Assembly (NCBI RefSeq): GCF_000524195.1
Contig: NW_020170397.1
Coordinates: 1,079,809-1,143,808, forward strand
Direction: 5' to 3'
DNA: 64,000 bases
Source: Echinococcus granulosus
Lineage: Eukaryota > Platyhelminthes > Cestoda > Cyclophyllidea > Taeniidae
Below the pieces are notes generated by a model. The model was given only the letters and a program-made list of their open reading frames with translations, had not been told where the DNA came from and made no database searches. The translations under genes and the position numbers were made by a program. Of the stretch, positions 1 through 15,000 are shown in pieces; positions within the stretch are counted from its first letter, which is position 1; each line of letters opens with the position of its first letter.

Positions 1-3000
1 TTTGACATCATTGTCTCTCTCTCGTGTTAAACGTGAAGATGCTGGTGATTACACTCTTACCATTTCCAATGAGCTTGGTCATGTATCTGTTACCTTTCAC
101 ATCTTCGTCTTGGATAAGCCTTCTTCCCCTCGAAATCTTCAAGTCGTTGCCAATTCGGGTGTTCTTGTTTCTCTTAAATGGGATGAACCCCAATTTATTG
201 GCGATAAAATTGGAACAGTTCTCGAATATATTGTTGAAATGCGTGAGCTACCGATGAGAACTGCAAAGCCGGTTGCTAAAACTTCTGAATTGAGCAGCAC
301 TCTCGAAGGGCTTCAAATTGATAAATCTTACGTTTTTTCGGTTGCTGCAAGAAACTCGATTGGCCAATCGGAATTTGTCGAAACCAAACCAGTTTCTACA
401 AAGCTCGCATTTGGTTAGTCTTCTTGAATATCTTTTGCCTTTTTACTTAGTTATTAGCGATTTTTAATAAGGTAATAAATTTCTACTTGTTTTAATCATT
501 TTTTTAATCTTATGACTGCTTTTAATTCTGCATTAAATAGTTTGGCCTTATTTTTTTACTTGTATCCTTTTTTGAAGCCCACTTTTTTGTTTTAGGAGCT
601 CCATCTTCTCCTAAGAACGTGCGCGCTAAACTCACTCCAGAAAAGGGACTTCCAGCAGATCAACTGGTTGAGCTGTCATGGGTCCAGCCTATTGAGGTTT
701 CCAGTACACAAGAATCGAAGCCGCAATTTTTAGTAGAGATGAAACAAGAGGGCACTGATCGATGGATCCCTGTATCATTGGCTGCTCCTATCACTGATAC
801 GAACATAAATGTTCCACTTGAGATGATGGCTGAAGGTGCAAACTACCAATTTCGTGTAGCTGCTAAAAATATTGCCGGTATTAGCCCGTTTTCGACGCCA
901 TCACCACGCTTCCAAAAACGTAAGTTGTCATAAGTAGGATAAAGCTTAGAGGAGGAAATGGTAGTTCATTACAATTATTTTGTTACAGCTTTCGATGTGG
1001 CCTTTACAAAGGAGCTGACCGATGCTCATCTTGAAAAACTCCCCAATGATGCTCTTTTTGAATGTGAAGTGTCAAAGCCTGGAATGACCCTTCTATGGTT
1101 CAAGAACGGTGTGGAAATCCAACCAGATTACCGATTTATCTACGAGATTGTTGGTGAAGGACCTCTAGCCAATATGGTTCACCGTCTAAAGGTGCTGAAT
1201 GTTGGACCAGGTGACCAAGGTGTCTATACGGCTCAGCTGATCAATGGATTAACTAGCGCGTCACAGTTAACAGTACATAGTCCACCAAAAATTAATTATG
1301 AAGGAAGGGAATTGCTAACTATTGCGTCTGAAAAGAGTACAATCGTTGAGGTACCATTTTCAGGAGCTCCAGCCCCCAAAGTCAATTGGTCTTTCAATGG
1401 TGGCAAATTGCCCCTTGGAAAGAACGTTGATAAGCCAATGGCCTCGATCCAAACTGTGTATGGTCTCACTTCTCTGCAGCTGCGTCGTGTTGATCACACC
1501 GTTGAGGGTTGCTATCTAGTCCAGGTTTGTACTTACACTAGTTAGAGCTTCCCCTACTCTTTCTTAATAGATATTCTATTGTATATGCGTCTTTTAGGTG
1601 AGTAATGAATTTGGAAAAGCCGATCTTGAACTGAAAGTCCAAGTACTGGATGTTCCACAACCAGTGGAAAACTTAAGAGCCGAGATGATAAAGGGTGAAC
1701 CAATGTCTGCCATGGTCACATGGGAACCACCAAAGAAAGACGGTGGAATGCCAATTACAGACTATATACTGGAAAAACGTGAGGGATCCAAGAGAACATG
1801 GACTCCTGTCGGTAATCCTTCGATGGAAATTAGTCGAAAAGTGACCGACTTGAAACCTGGACAGTCGTATTTCTTCCGCGTGTTAGCTCAAAATGCCAAC
1901 GGCTGGTCGGATCCCGCGGAGATGGATCTTCCACTTCGCGTTAAAGCTGCTTCAAGTATACCACTTTTCCTCTACGTTCCTTTTTTTGCTATCACAATCT
2001 TAGCAAATATTTGTACCTCTAGACCCTCCAAACACTCCGAATGCACCCAAAGTTGAGGACGTAACTTCAACGTCTTGCAAGCTCACGATTGAACCTCCAA
2101 CGTTTGACGGTGGTGCGCCAATCACCTTCTATCACTTGGAAAAGAGAGCCAATCGAAAAGAGAATTGGGTCCGCGCTACCAATAGCAAATTACCCGTGTC
2201 TGATCCGGCTAAACCTCACACTGTTTCATTGACTGACCTCATTCCCGATAACGTTTATGAATTTCGTGTTGCTGCTGAGAACGCAGATGCGCTGACAAGC
2301 GACTTTTCCATTCCAAGTTCTCGCATTTCTACCAAACCACCGTTCAGTAAGTCTAGAATTTTTCGCTCATTTATGCTACATAAATCGTATGCATGAAGCG
2401 ATAAAGAACCAAGAATTTTTTGTACTCAATCATTTGTGTTAATGTGGCTTTGTACATTCAATCCTGTGAAAAATGATGCGCTTAAGTACCTTCAGCTAAG
2501 TACGCTGTGCATGCAGGTAGAAAAATGCTTTAAACTGGATGTGAGAATTGGAACATTACTATAGTATATTGACATGTTTAAAGAGAAGTGAAATCGCTCA
2601 CTTGATTTCCTGATCTCGGGAAATGTGACTAGTAAAGATCTCCAAACACCTAACGATTTACCTCCTTCTGAATTGTGTATTTTTGTGATTATCTTAAATT
2701 TTTTTAAATTATAGATGCTCCAGGTCGCCCTTCGAAACCAGAGGTGACGATTGCAACAGAGAACAGTGCCACAATCACCTGGAATCCGCCTCATGATGAC
2801 GGTGGCGATAAAGTTAAGCGTTATGTCGTTCAGTACAAGGCCACCGATGGAACTCACTGGGCTACCTGCGAGGAAGAACCTATTGACTGTCTGATGACTA
2901 TCACCAAGCTTCAACCCGACTCAGAGTATGAGTTTCGCGTGGCTGCAGTCAATTCTGTTGGTGCTGGAGAGTTCTCTCATCCCTCCCAGCCATATACACC

Positions 3001-6000
3001 AGAGAAAGCTATTGGTAGGATCGTATTCGAGATTTGCAATTCACTAAATTGAATCATTATTATTTTAATCTATCTAATCAGGGACTATAATTTACGACTT
3101 TTTTAGAATCGGCAAAACCCTCCATTTTGCATCCACTGGAAAACGTAACCATATCTGTTAGCACACCGCTCGAACTCAAGTGCGACTTCAAGCTGGGTGA
3201 ACCCAGGGCCAAGATTGCCTGGTGCGTCTTTCTTTTTCTAACTTCTTTTAATGAATTCTATCAATAATCAAACTGATTCTGTTCCTCTTCTAATAAGGTT
3301 CAAAGACGACAAACCAGTGCGCAAATTTACCACCAGCTCGCCTACCGAACGTCACGCCACTTTGAAGACAAATCGTGCTCAATTGGAAGATGCTGGCATT
3401 TTCACTTGCAGAGCTGAAAACGCTGCTGGATCTATCAGTACAACTTGTCGCGTCACAGTGATTCATAAACCATCAGTTAAATTGGAACATCCCCGCGGTT
3501 CCTCTGAAAAGGTCAATGGTCGCATCAGTGATGGGAAATTGACTGGTAGTGCTCAAGGCCGACTGGTTGTTGAGGCTCTCTGTGAGGCCGTTCCAGCGTG
3601 TGAAGAGCTAATGTGGTTGCATAATGGACAGCCACTTGAAGAGACACATCGTCGATTGATTGAACGCGGACTTGGTGACGTTCATCCCAAGGAAAGACCT
3701 ATCAGTCCCATGAGAACGCGTGAACGCTTAGTAATTAGTGCCCTTGAACATTCCGACACTGGTGTTTACCGTGTTGAGGCTAAAGGTCCTGCTGGACGAG
3801 CAGACGCTGCGTTCACTCTAGTGGTTATCGATAAACCTCAACCACCAGCCTCAATAAACGTCATGAAGACACGTGAGACGGATTCATGCTTCATCCAGTG
3901 GCACCGTCCAATTTCGGACGGGGGATCTAAGCTTAAACAATACGTCGTTGAGAGTCTAACTGTAGCCACGGACAGGACGGAGGCTGCTCCAATGCTCGAC
4001 ACTAATTGGACAATAATAGGAAAGACTTTGCCGTCTGAACTTGAATTCAAGGCCCGGAATCTTAAACCGGGTATCCTTTATGCGTTCCGCGTTTCGGCTG
4101 AAAATGAAGTCGGTCGCAGTGAACCGATTGAAATTGACACGCCTATCGTTCTCCAAAGTCAACTTCGTAAGTTCATCTGCCGTTGCTCGAAATGATACGC
4201 TTCTATATGTAATTTATTATTTTTTTCCTATCCACCAGAACTTCCTAGTGAGCCCATCAATGTAGTGGCCACAAGAGGTGGTGATCGTGAAGCCACGGTG
4301 AAATGGGAGCCTCCAGAATCTCCCGACAAGCGGGATCTCATCGGATACGTTGTTGAGGCAAGAGAGTCATCAGATATCAAGAGCAGCCCACCGAATCGTT
4401 GGACTCGTATTGGTCCCTCGACAGTGAGGGATGCCACTAAGTTGCGTTTAACTGACCTCAATCCTAGTATGGACATTCAGTTCCGGGTACTTACTCGCAC
4501 TCATGCTGGGCTGAGTGAGCCATCCGAACCGACTGAGTGGCTTATCAAACCGGAACCAAAAAGTAACATATTATTAGAAGAATTAGTATGTTTTATTGTA
4601 CATAATGGTCTAAGGAATCCTTTTTTAATCCAGCAAGCTACGAAAGGACCTCTCCGACCCAGGTGCACAAAGTTGACGGTTCATCGAAGGATATCACTGA
4701 TATGACATCAGAAGATCGGCGGCCAAAAGATATTGTCGAGCAAGTTCGTGAATTCAGAGAGGCTATAAAGCCAAAGGCACCTTCAACCAATGGTAAATTT
4801 TCTTTTTTTTACGCTACTAATCACGATAAAATCATAAACCTAAAATGCCTTCACATGTGTAACTTTTTAATAGAGCCCCCAAAAATTGAGATCACCGCAG
4901 ATAAGTTGTTTAAATGTCGCGAGGGGACAAATCTACGGGTTCCATTATCTGTCAAGAGCCCTGTACAGGCATCAGTAGAACTAGAATTGGAGAGTGGACG
5001 CCCACTGAGTAACGAAGCCTCACTTCGTAGTCTTGTCGAACAATACGGCGACTCATACTATGTCAACTTGAAGAATCTGGCTCTAACTGATACTGGTCAC
5101 TACCGCATCAAAGCCACAAACGTGGTGGGAAGTTCACATGCACCCTTTGAGCTTGTTGTCATAGCTCCACCACAAACACCCAGAGGTCCAATTGAAGTTC
5201 GAGAAATCAAGCTCGCCAAGGGTATCTATGATGGAAATACCGTAGAAGTCTCCTGGAAAGTTCCCGCGCTCAGGGAAGGCGAAACTCTTGAAACTGCAGT
5301 CATTGGATACGTAATTGAAAGGAAGGATGGGAAGAGAAAGGACTTTGGTCGCCCTATCAAGGTACAGGGACCAAATACTTGCACAGCTGTCGTCGAAGAT
5401 CTTCAGCCTGGTGTGGAATATGGCTTTAAGGTGTGCGCTTTTAATTCTGCCGGCATGAGCGAACCCCTCTACTCCGGTCCAGTTACAATTAAAAGTCCAT
5501 TTGGTAGGTTCTTGTTCCTGATTTTTTTTACTTTGAATTGCCACTGAAATAAAAAAAATTTACTCCTTGATTTATTTAATTTCAGATGTTCCTGGTACTT
5601 GCAAAGGGCCACTTAAATGCACTGACAAGTCGGCGACATCGTTGGTGCTTAATTGGCAACCACCAGAGAAGAATGGGGGTCTTCCCATTAAGAAATATCA
5701 TATTGAACGGAATGAAGTAGGTTCGTCTGATGGCTGGCAACCTTTGGCCATCGTGATGGCACCAACAACTAGCTGCCCTGTAAGTGATCTCCGGGAGGGT
5801 ATCCCATACCGGTTTCGAGTTCGTGCCATTAATGACCAAGGCAACGGTGAATGGTTGAATACTGAATCATCCATTTCCCTCAATCGCCCAATCGGACCAC
5901 CCTCCGAGCCAGAAAAACCTCTGCGAGTGACACCTGTGGATGATACCTCTGCCAATCTTTCTTGGAGATCTCCTCATGACGATGGAGGATCCCCGGTAAC

Positions 6001-9000
6001 AGGTTATATTGTCGAAGCTAGCCGCGAAAGCACCGACCAGTGGGAGAATTTGGGTGTTATCAAAGACACAGCCTTTAAAGTAACTAAACTGATTCCAGAC
6101 GACACCTACACCTTTCGCGTCTCTGCCCTCAATGAAGCTGGTAAGACCGGTGAACCGCTTTACTCAGTGCCATACAGACCAAGTGCACCTCCCACTGCTC
6201 CAGGAAAACCCGCAGCTCCTATTATTTCGCATCCTCTTGAGGCGGGTCAAATGGTCTTGGATTGGGGTCCCTCTCCTTTCGGCGGAACCTCGGGCTACGG
6301 GCCTCCGTCAGAGTACCACATAGAACGCTGGGAGCCTATGAAGGATAGATGGGTTCATGTCGCTAGAAAACCGGCAACTGATGGCACGACAGTCCTCGTC
6401 ACTGGTCTAAGACCAGGAGAGAGTTATAAATTCCGAGTATTTGCTGAAAACACCGCCGGTATAAGTGAACCGTTAGAAATGGATAAACCCGTTCTTGCGG
6501 TTAGTCCCTACAGTCCTCCCTCTGCGCCTGTCGGACCGATGCATATATCTGAAGTACAAAAAGGCGAGTCTGCAGCTGATGGATCTGCTCGTTTGTCCTG
6601 GCAAGAGCCAACCGATGATGGTGGAATTCCACTAACAGGATACATTGTTCAAATGCGTTATGCGAATACCACAGCGTGGCATAAAGTCGTGCACCTACAT
6701 GAGCCTACGGTTGATGAGGATACTGATGTAATTCTTCCGACGACTACACCAGTGATAGGACTTAAGCGCTCGAACGGATACTATTTCCGCGTTGCTGCGA
6801 TTAATCGGGCTGGCACCGGACCCTTTTTGGAATCTGAGTTGTTTGAAATGCCCGAAGATGAAAGTGAGTTGTCAAATTTGATAATTCGACGCACTTCTTC
6901 AAACAACAATATGTTTTTTTACAGGTTGTAGGCCAAAAGCTGAATGGATCAGAGTTGTTGGTAAAGGATCAGACAGTGTCACCGTCGAATGGCTTGTTCC
7001 GCATGATTGCAGAAAGGATCATGGTCCCCACATACCGCATCATTTGGCTCTTGATGGGTTCAGAGTGTATGTAAAGGCAGCAGAAATCCCTAACGCTGAA
7101 TGGAAAGCTGTTGCTGACCTTGACCACTACATGAATCGCCTTGTTGTGGGTGGATTAAGTCCCGACAAAAGATATTACTTCGGTGTTGCAGCCGTCAATC
7201 AACTAGGTCCTGGCGAGATTGTCTCCACCACAGAACCTGTTTCTCCGGAAGCCGTTACTAGTAGGCTTAACTTGAGTAATCAATGCTCTGTTAATACTTT
7301 AATGTAACTAAAATCGGTTTTCCTCCATAGCTGTTCCTGGGCAGCCTATTGGACCACTTGTGGTCTCTGATATCACTCAAGACAGTTGTGTGCTCAGTTG
7401 GAAAGCACCGTACAGCGATGGAGGCACTCCTATTACCGGATACACTATATTCAAGCGCGAGATGTTCCGTAGGAGTAATCAAGAAGTTGGACGTATTCCT
7501 GTTGTTCCTGGTAGTCTTCAACGAGCGTTTGAGTTTAAGGTCCCCTACTTAATGGAGGGAACTTCTTATGAATTCCAAGTGGTAGCTGAAAACAAAAATG
7601 GTTTCTCTGAACCGCTTGTCACTGCTGCCGACGTTCATCCACGCAAAATGACAGGTACCTTGATGCATGTATACTGCATGAGAGGACGATGGAGAATACC
7701 CATTACAATTTCATAGGGTTTAATTATCTCCTCGCTAGTTTTCCACAAATATTTTCATAAAGTACCTTTGTCAGCTGGTGTTAACCGCGTGTAACTTGAA
7801 GAGGTTTGCTTGTTCCACTGTCCGTTAAAAGCCCTGCGATACATGTCTTTCGTGGAAGTAAGATTCAAGTAATTTGTAGGTGAGCCCGTTGATTTAGCAA
7901 ACTGTAATGCGTAAATCAGGAGTCGCACCTTTTCGTGAAATTAGCATGAATGTACAGTAATTCATATTATGCACATTAAGGTGTCTTAATTTACTGGTGT
8001 GTTTTACTTTGAAAGTGTCAGAGAGTAATTGCCGCAGTACAAGTTTGAAATGTGTTAAATTCTCAGTCAAATCTCCCATGCATTCATTCACTTTCTTTAG
8101 GCATATAGAACATTTTAATTTGTTTCTTGTTCAGCCTATTTCTTTTCTTGTAACTTTAGAACCACCGGGAGCACCTAGAGGACCACTGTACGTTCGTGAT
8201 CACGATATTGGCCAAGTTGAATTGGCTTGGGGACCGCCCGTGAACACAGGCGATCTACCAATAAAGGGATACAAATTAGAGTTGCGAGAGGGGCGAAGCT
8301 TTACTTGGAGAACCTATCCTAACGAGGAAAGTATGGTTTCTAATCAGCCCGAAGAGCTCGCCAATCCTTCAGTAGTTGTATCCGGGATCAAGCCGAATAA
8401 GGAATACTTCTTCCGGGTTTCGGCTATTAATAGTGATGGGTGTGGACCTCCTCTTACTGCAGCTGACAGCTATGTGAAAAGAGTACGGCTGGAACCACCG
8501 AAGCGTGTCACCGCCAAGCTAGCCTCACCCTCTGAGTCAGGTCCTGGGAAAGTAGAGGTCACATGGATATCACCAGATGTTCCAACCTTGAGCGGCTTCA
8601 CTGTTGAAATGATGGACACCGAAGATGTTCGGTCGGAGTGGGTACCGATGGACTTCATTCCTAAAATGCCAAATGAATCAGGAAACACTGCTTATACGTA
8701 TAGAGCAACAGCTCCACGACCTAAGTCTGTCTACAAATTCCGAGTCAATGCGGTCTACCCTGAAAGCAAGAGCGACTGGATCGAAACGAACTTCGTTCTG
8801 GCATCTGAGCCAACAAAGGAGTCCCGCATACCACCACCAATCATTGAAGCCAAATTTGTACCCTCTACGGCAACTCCTGGTGGAAAAATACCAGCAACTC
8901 TACGTTGGGAAACACCCGCAAGTGGAGATGTCGATTCTATTCGTGGTTATACCGTTGAGAGCTGGGATATTAAGCGTCGTACATGGAAACCGGTTGCTCA

Positions 9001-12000
9001 TATACCAAAGGAGGCCCCACGAGAGTTAACCTTTGAGCTTCCTCCAGCCTGTTCTACACCGCTAATGCGCATTACTTCAATGGGTGATGCGACTAGATCA
9101 ACTCCATTCGAAGTGCCTCTTGAGCGAGCAAAGAGAATAGAAAGGACGGGAGAAATCCCAGGCGATTGGAAACCTCTGCCTTCTGTTACCGGACCCATTG
9201 GGCCAGAGTACAACGCTGATGAAGAGCTCTCGATGATTCGCACCGGTGCTGCAACGCCCTTTGTCTCAGAATTTATTCTGCAAAGAAGGCAGGCTGCTCT
9301 AGATATGATTCGTCGATCTACTGCGACACCCAGATCAGCAGGACTTGATACAATACCACTCGAAAGATTCTTTGCTGAGACACCCTTGGTTGAAACGCTC
9401 GACTTGCCTCAAAGCTCATCTACACCTCATCCTCTAGACCGTCTTAGAGTAACAGATATTGGTAAGACAACAGCTACAGTTGAATGGCCGGAAATTGCCG
9501 ATCAGAGTGGTTTCACTGTTGAACGTTGGCGTCCTACCAGTGGTCGATGGACTCGTTTGGCAGAAGTACCACCAAGTGAAACAAGGTACGTTGTACCTTT
9601 GTCCGAAATTCCACGGACTGCACCCTCCGATGAAGCGCCTATTAATGTTTGGGTCCGTGTTGTCCCACGTGATGCTGAAGGACGGCCATCAGCTCCTCCT
9701 TTTCAGTTGGAAAAACCGATTACTCTACCTGGTGGGGAATTTGTTCCATCCTCTGTTTGGGGTGTTGATATATCACCCGTTGGTGGTCTCTCAACACCTG
9801 GTCGACCCGTCGATGTATCGTGGCGCCCTCCAAGCTTTACTGGTGGATTACCCCTTACCGGCTACAAACTCGTAATAACTAATGCAGACACAGAGGAACA
9901 AAAGTCTGTTTTTGTTGAACCTAAAACGACTACATATCGTCTGGAAGGACTGAATCCGCAACACGAGTACAGAGTTTCAATTACAGCAGTAAATCGCATT
10001 GGGGAATCAATGACTGTAACTTCAACCGTTCCTAAACCACCTACAATCGAAGATCATCTTCGACGTCCACCAGCCCCAACGTCAGTAGAGTTAGTACCTG
10101 TCTCAGGTGGTTCTCCCGAAAGCAAATCCGGCCTTCTTTCTTGGAGACCAGGTTCAAGGACTGGAGCAAGCCCAACTAATTCCTATGTCATTGAAAAATG
10201 GGATTCTTGCAGTAAACAGTGGGTTCCTTTCAAAAAGGTTGGAAAAGAAGTGACTGAAATCACCATACCTTATCTCTTGAATGACGTAATGTACGCTTTC
10301 CGGGTGCGCGCTCAAAACGAAGCTGGACTGAGTGAACCTGGTATTGCAAAAGAATACTTTAGCCCCGGAAAGCCACTTGAAGAACTTCTATTCCCAGCTG
10401 AAAAAGCGCCTCCAGCACCACCTAGAGGACCACTGGCCTACGAGCCACTAACCTCAAAGCAACGCTTTGACCTTGCCACAGAAAAAGCAATGAAGATAAT
10501 GGAGTTCCACTGGGAGGAACCCATTATGACAGACCGATTCTCAATTCCAAGGTCGTACATTCTTGAAGCAAGACGAGGTGGACAGCAGAAATGGGCCATG
10601 GTGGGTCGAAGACCTATTCCAGAGGGTAGTCGGTGGAAAGTGGCATTTGGGCCGTCTCCACCCACAATGATGCCAATGCCAGATATTGACATGAGTCTTC
10701 CTTCATTACCAATGCTACCTCCTGCTGAGCCAAGAATCTCATGGCTACCTGGAGAGCCGAAAGACTATGAGTATCGTTTGTCATCAGAGAATGAATACGG
10801 ATTCAGTGAACCAATTTACTTGAGGCCATCTGTCATTCCAGATCTGTCTCGACTATACTCGCCAATAAAACCGTTCGTTAAGGAATTGGTCAAACCTGCA
10901 GAAATTGAACCACCTCGTGGACCGATTTCAATTGCTCGTCTGCCGTCCAGACCAATGAGTCACCGAGGTCCTTTTGCTCCTGACCTGCAACTAGGCCCGA
11001 AACCTTTGCCCGACGTTCTGATATCTTGGAAGCCGCCGTTATCCACTCAGAATATACGTGGTTATGAAATCACTTATCGTGAACCGTTCCGCACCACATG
11101 GACTCATTTAGGGATGGTTGATGCTGAGAATACCAGTTTCAGGATTCCGAGGATAGTGCTTAGGGAATTGCCGGAAGCTATTCATCTTGGAATTTCATCT
11201 GTGGGTGACAGACACACTCGTACAACACCATACTTGTCCCCACGACTTGAAGATACAATCTTAATTCCTAAATCGACTGAAGAAGAAATTTCACCTCGTG
11301 AAGAGCTTGCTACGCCTATCTCCTCTGCCTATGTTAGCGCTCGAGTTAAAGACAGACCATCTATGGGAGTTACACCCTCAGGTGAAGTTGAAGTCTCTTG
11401 GACCTTCCCTGAAGCGAGGCGGCAACTCAAACGCCCCGAGGGATACATCGCCTTCTACCGAGAGCTTGGCAGTCAACAATGGCAAGAAATTGACCGCTTC
11501 CCTGTAGGACGTCCAAAAGATACTGTTGTTTTGCGTGAATTGCCTCGAGGTACCGCCATGTTCATTGGAGTCGCACCTCTCGTGTCAGGTCGAATTGGGC
11601 AAATCGTGAGTACACCTGATACTGTGCGGCTTCCAGGTCGTGAGGCCAAAGAAACTCCCAAGCCTCTGTTTGAGCGAAAGCCCCTTCAAATTAGACCGAT
11701 GTCTCCGGGAGGTATTGAGGTTTCCTGGGCTCCTCCAGCTACGATAAACGATTTGCTTTCACTGAGCCCAGGAAAGGTGCCTAAGTATGAACTTCAAGTG
11801 CGTCATCCTGAAGAAAGACTATGGCGCCCTATTGGTCGGCCAGAGCTAAGTGAATCCCTTAGAAGACCTTCGATTGGTGAACAGCCTGTCGCATTCCATC
11901 TTCATGATCTGCATCCGGGTGATAGACTGGAACTGCGCCTACTTGCCTATTCGGATCTTGGGAAAAAACCCGTTCAAGTCAGTGCAGAACAGACGTACAA

Positions 12001-15000
12001 ATTCATCTCACCTTACGGTAATTTAGTTCTTTTATTTTCCTAAAACTTTGATTTTATTTTGACTAATTCTATTCTTCTTATCCATTTAGATATTCCTTCA
12101 GCTCCTAGAGGTCCTCTAATGGTTGAGCGAAGACCAGTTTTGCCATCGAGACTTCCTACACTTTCACCACTAAGAAAGTCTGCTGGTGACTTCGATGAAC
12201 TTCTGTACCGGCTTTCAACATTTCCTGGTGCTCCCGTCACACCTAAGTTCCATGAGCGTCGCGAAACACCGACTGATTTGGTGAATCTGAGCTGGCGCCC
12301 TCCAGATGACACTGGTGGTCTTCCTATCACTCACTATCTCATTGAGCAGCGTTCATATGATCATCGTGGACTTCCAGCTCCATGGGTTCCTGTCATGACA
12401 GTTCCTGCTGGTCAAACATCAGTACAGCTCCAGCCTGATACTAGAAGATTCAAAGCCGAGCCATCACTTTATCGTGTTCGTGCAGTCAACGTTGTGGGAC
12501 CTGGCCTGCCACTAGAGGCTCTTGAACCAATAACACTAACTACTCGTGACAAATCCCTGGTGGTTGGTAAGGAATCAATCCAGCACTTACCAGAAGCACC
12601 ACTGGGCCCTTTGAGAGCTGAAATCCTTCCTGATTCCATGGTGTGTTTGAGTTGGGAAGCACCTCGTCGATGGCTAGGTTATTCCCCACGCCAGAGTGAG
12701 GGTGTTAGGACTCCAGTTTATCCACAGAAATACATAATTGAAGCAACTTTGGCAGATGATTCCACTATGCCATGGCTTGAGGTGGGAAAAGTTCCGGGTT
12801 CCGTCACCACTGCCACAGTTCGAATGCCGTCTCTTAGTCTCTTCCGTCCCGGTAGTTCTGTCGAGACACCCTCATCACGACCAATTTTGTACCGTGTGAG
12901 GGCCGAAAATGAGTACGGGTATAGTGCTCCATTGACAACGCGCGTAAGACCTGATTTCAAATTGCAAGCGTCACTGTCCAAACTTCCCAAGTTGCCGGAT
13001 GTTCCTGTTCGAGCAAGAATACTGGAACCATTGGAAGAGTACGAAGTGGGGGTTCCTCCCTCAATTAAACTTGAATGGGCTCCGTTCACACCACCTGCTT
13101 TAATACCGGGAGCTTCAGATCGAACTCCTTCAGTCGACTATAGCTATCAGGTTGAATATCGGCCCGCTGGTGACCTGGGTTGGAGGCATCTGGCCACCTT
13201 GCCGCTCGGTCATGAACGCTATACTTTCTATCCACCAGCGCCTTCATTTCGTAATCTTGAACAACCCAAATCAGAAGCCTTCCAATTTCGTGTCGGCGTC
13301 CGTGGGCCAATCGGAGTCGGCGAATTTCGAGATTCAAACATTGTCTCCTGGAATTATCGCATTCGTACCCCTCGTTCAGTACCTTTCTCAAACCTAGAAC
13401 CTATTTTGACATCTCGGGCTCCACTTGACTTTGAGTTAGTCCGCACTAAGGTCGATACTCCAAGGGAGCCCTATACGACACCTACCGGAAGTATTTCACT
13501 GAAATGGAGAGTGCCATCATACGACAGAATATCTGCCCCAGAAAGTTATGTTGTGGAACGCTGGATTCCTGAGACCGGTACTTGGCGAACTCTGAGCCAC
13601 AAACTGGAGGGTTATGGTCACGGAATCTTCGAAACAACCGTACATTCTCTTCCCATAGATGAACCACACTTTATTCGTGTCTCTTCTGTCGGTCACATGG
13701 GAACTAGCGAACCGGCTACTCTGCCTTATCCCATCTGGATACCGGTCACAGCACCTACTACTAGATCCGGTAATACTTCCTTTAGAATAATTTCTGCTTT
13801 CGTGTATTGCATATTGACACCTTGCCTTACCCGATATTTAGCGGCTCCGGAGCCACCAAGAAACTTAGAAGTTACGCCAATTTTACGAGATCGTCCTGGA
13901 TTCCTGTTGACGTGGACACCTCCTGAAGTTCCCGTCAGTAGACGAACTACCAAAATTCCAACACTACCATCCGGTTATTTCGTTGAGTATCGACCAGTCG
14001 GGGGCGAGTGGAAACTGCTAGCTGACTTGCCAGCATGGCAGACTGATTTGGAAACAACTAAAGTGGAATTAGGCAAATCCTACGATTTCAGAGTAATGTC
14101 GAAAGGACGGTTAGAGTCTGTACCATTAACTCCATCAGCTCGTCGTCCAAGTAGGTCAGTCTACCCTGAGACCTCCCCTGCCGCTATGAGCAAGCCAGCC
14201 GTTTCTGGGCCTCATACTCTGCCCAAGCAACTAGGTACGCATAAACTTTGAAATACACTTGGCATGATTTTTAGTTTTCCTTTGTTCACACTTTATTTTG
14301 TTCCTTTAAGTTCCTCCACCAAGCATCAGCGGCTTACTGGACGTGATACCGACACGCGAAGGCATGCAACTTTCTTGGGAACCGCCGCGAGAACTTCCTT
14401 CAGGTTATGTAATCGAACTGAGGTCTTTGGACGACCAACGTCACGTATGGAGAACTGTCACCCGCATCCCATCGGTCGATCGTGGACTTCCTATATCGAG
14501 TTTCCTCATTCGCTATTTGGAAGCTGATAAATCCTACCGATTTCGGGTGATTCCCTACCAAGATGAGATATACGGTCGACCGGTTGAAAGTTTGGTTCCC
14601 TATCGCGTACCTCTTGCTGATGAACTCGGTTTCCACTTGACCCAACGTCCTAGAACTATTCCACCTCCTTGTGGACCGGTAACCATTGAGGAGCTTCCAA
14701 GTGGACTGTTCCGACTTGGTTGGCGTCCCCCTGCTGTTGATCTTAGGATGCCAACACCAGGCCCTATCATGTATGTTGTTGAACAGCGCATTCCAGGGCG
14801 TCGACAATGGGTCGAAATTGGTCGGACACCAAACCTTAGCTACACAATTGATTTAGACACAACCTCTCAATTCCGTATAAAGACTCTCGTCGGTGAACCG
14901 TCAAACATTCTTCGTGGAGCCGAATATCTTGTTGGAAGTGACGATGGTCCACAGTCGGATTGGATACGACTTGAAGAAAGAATCCTTGAAACAACAAAAA

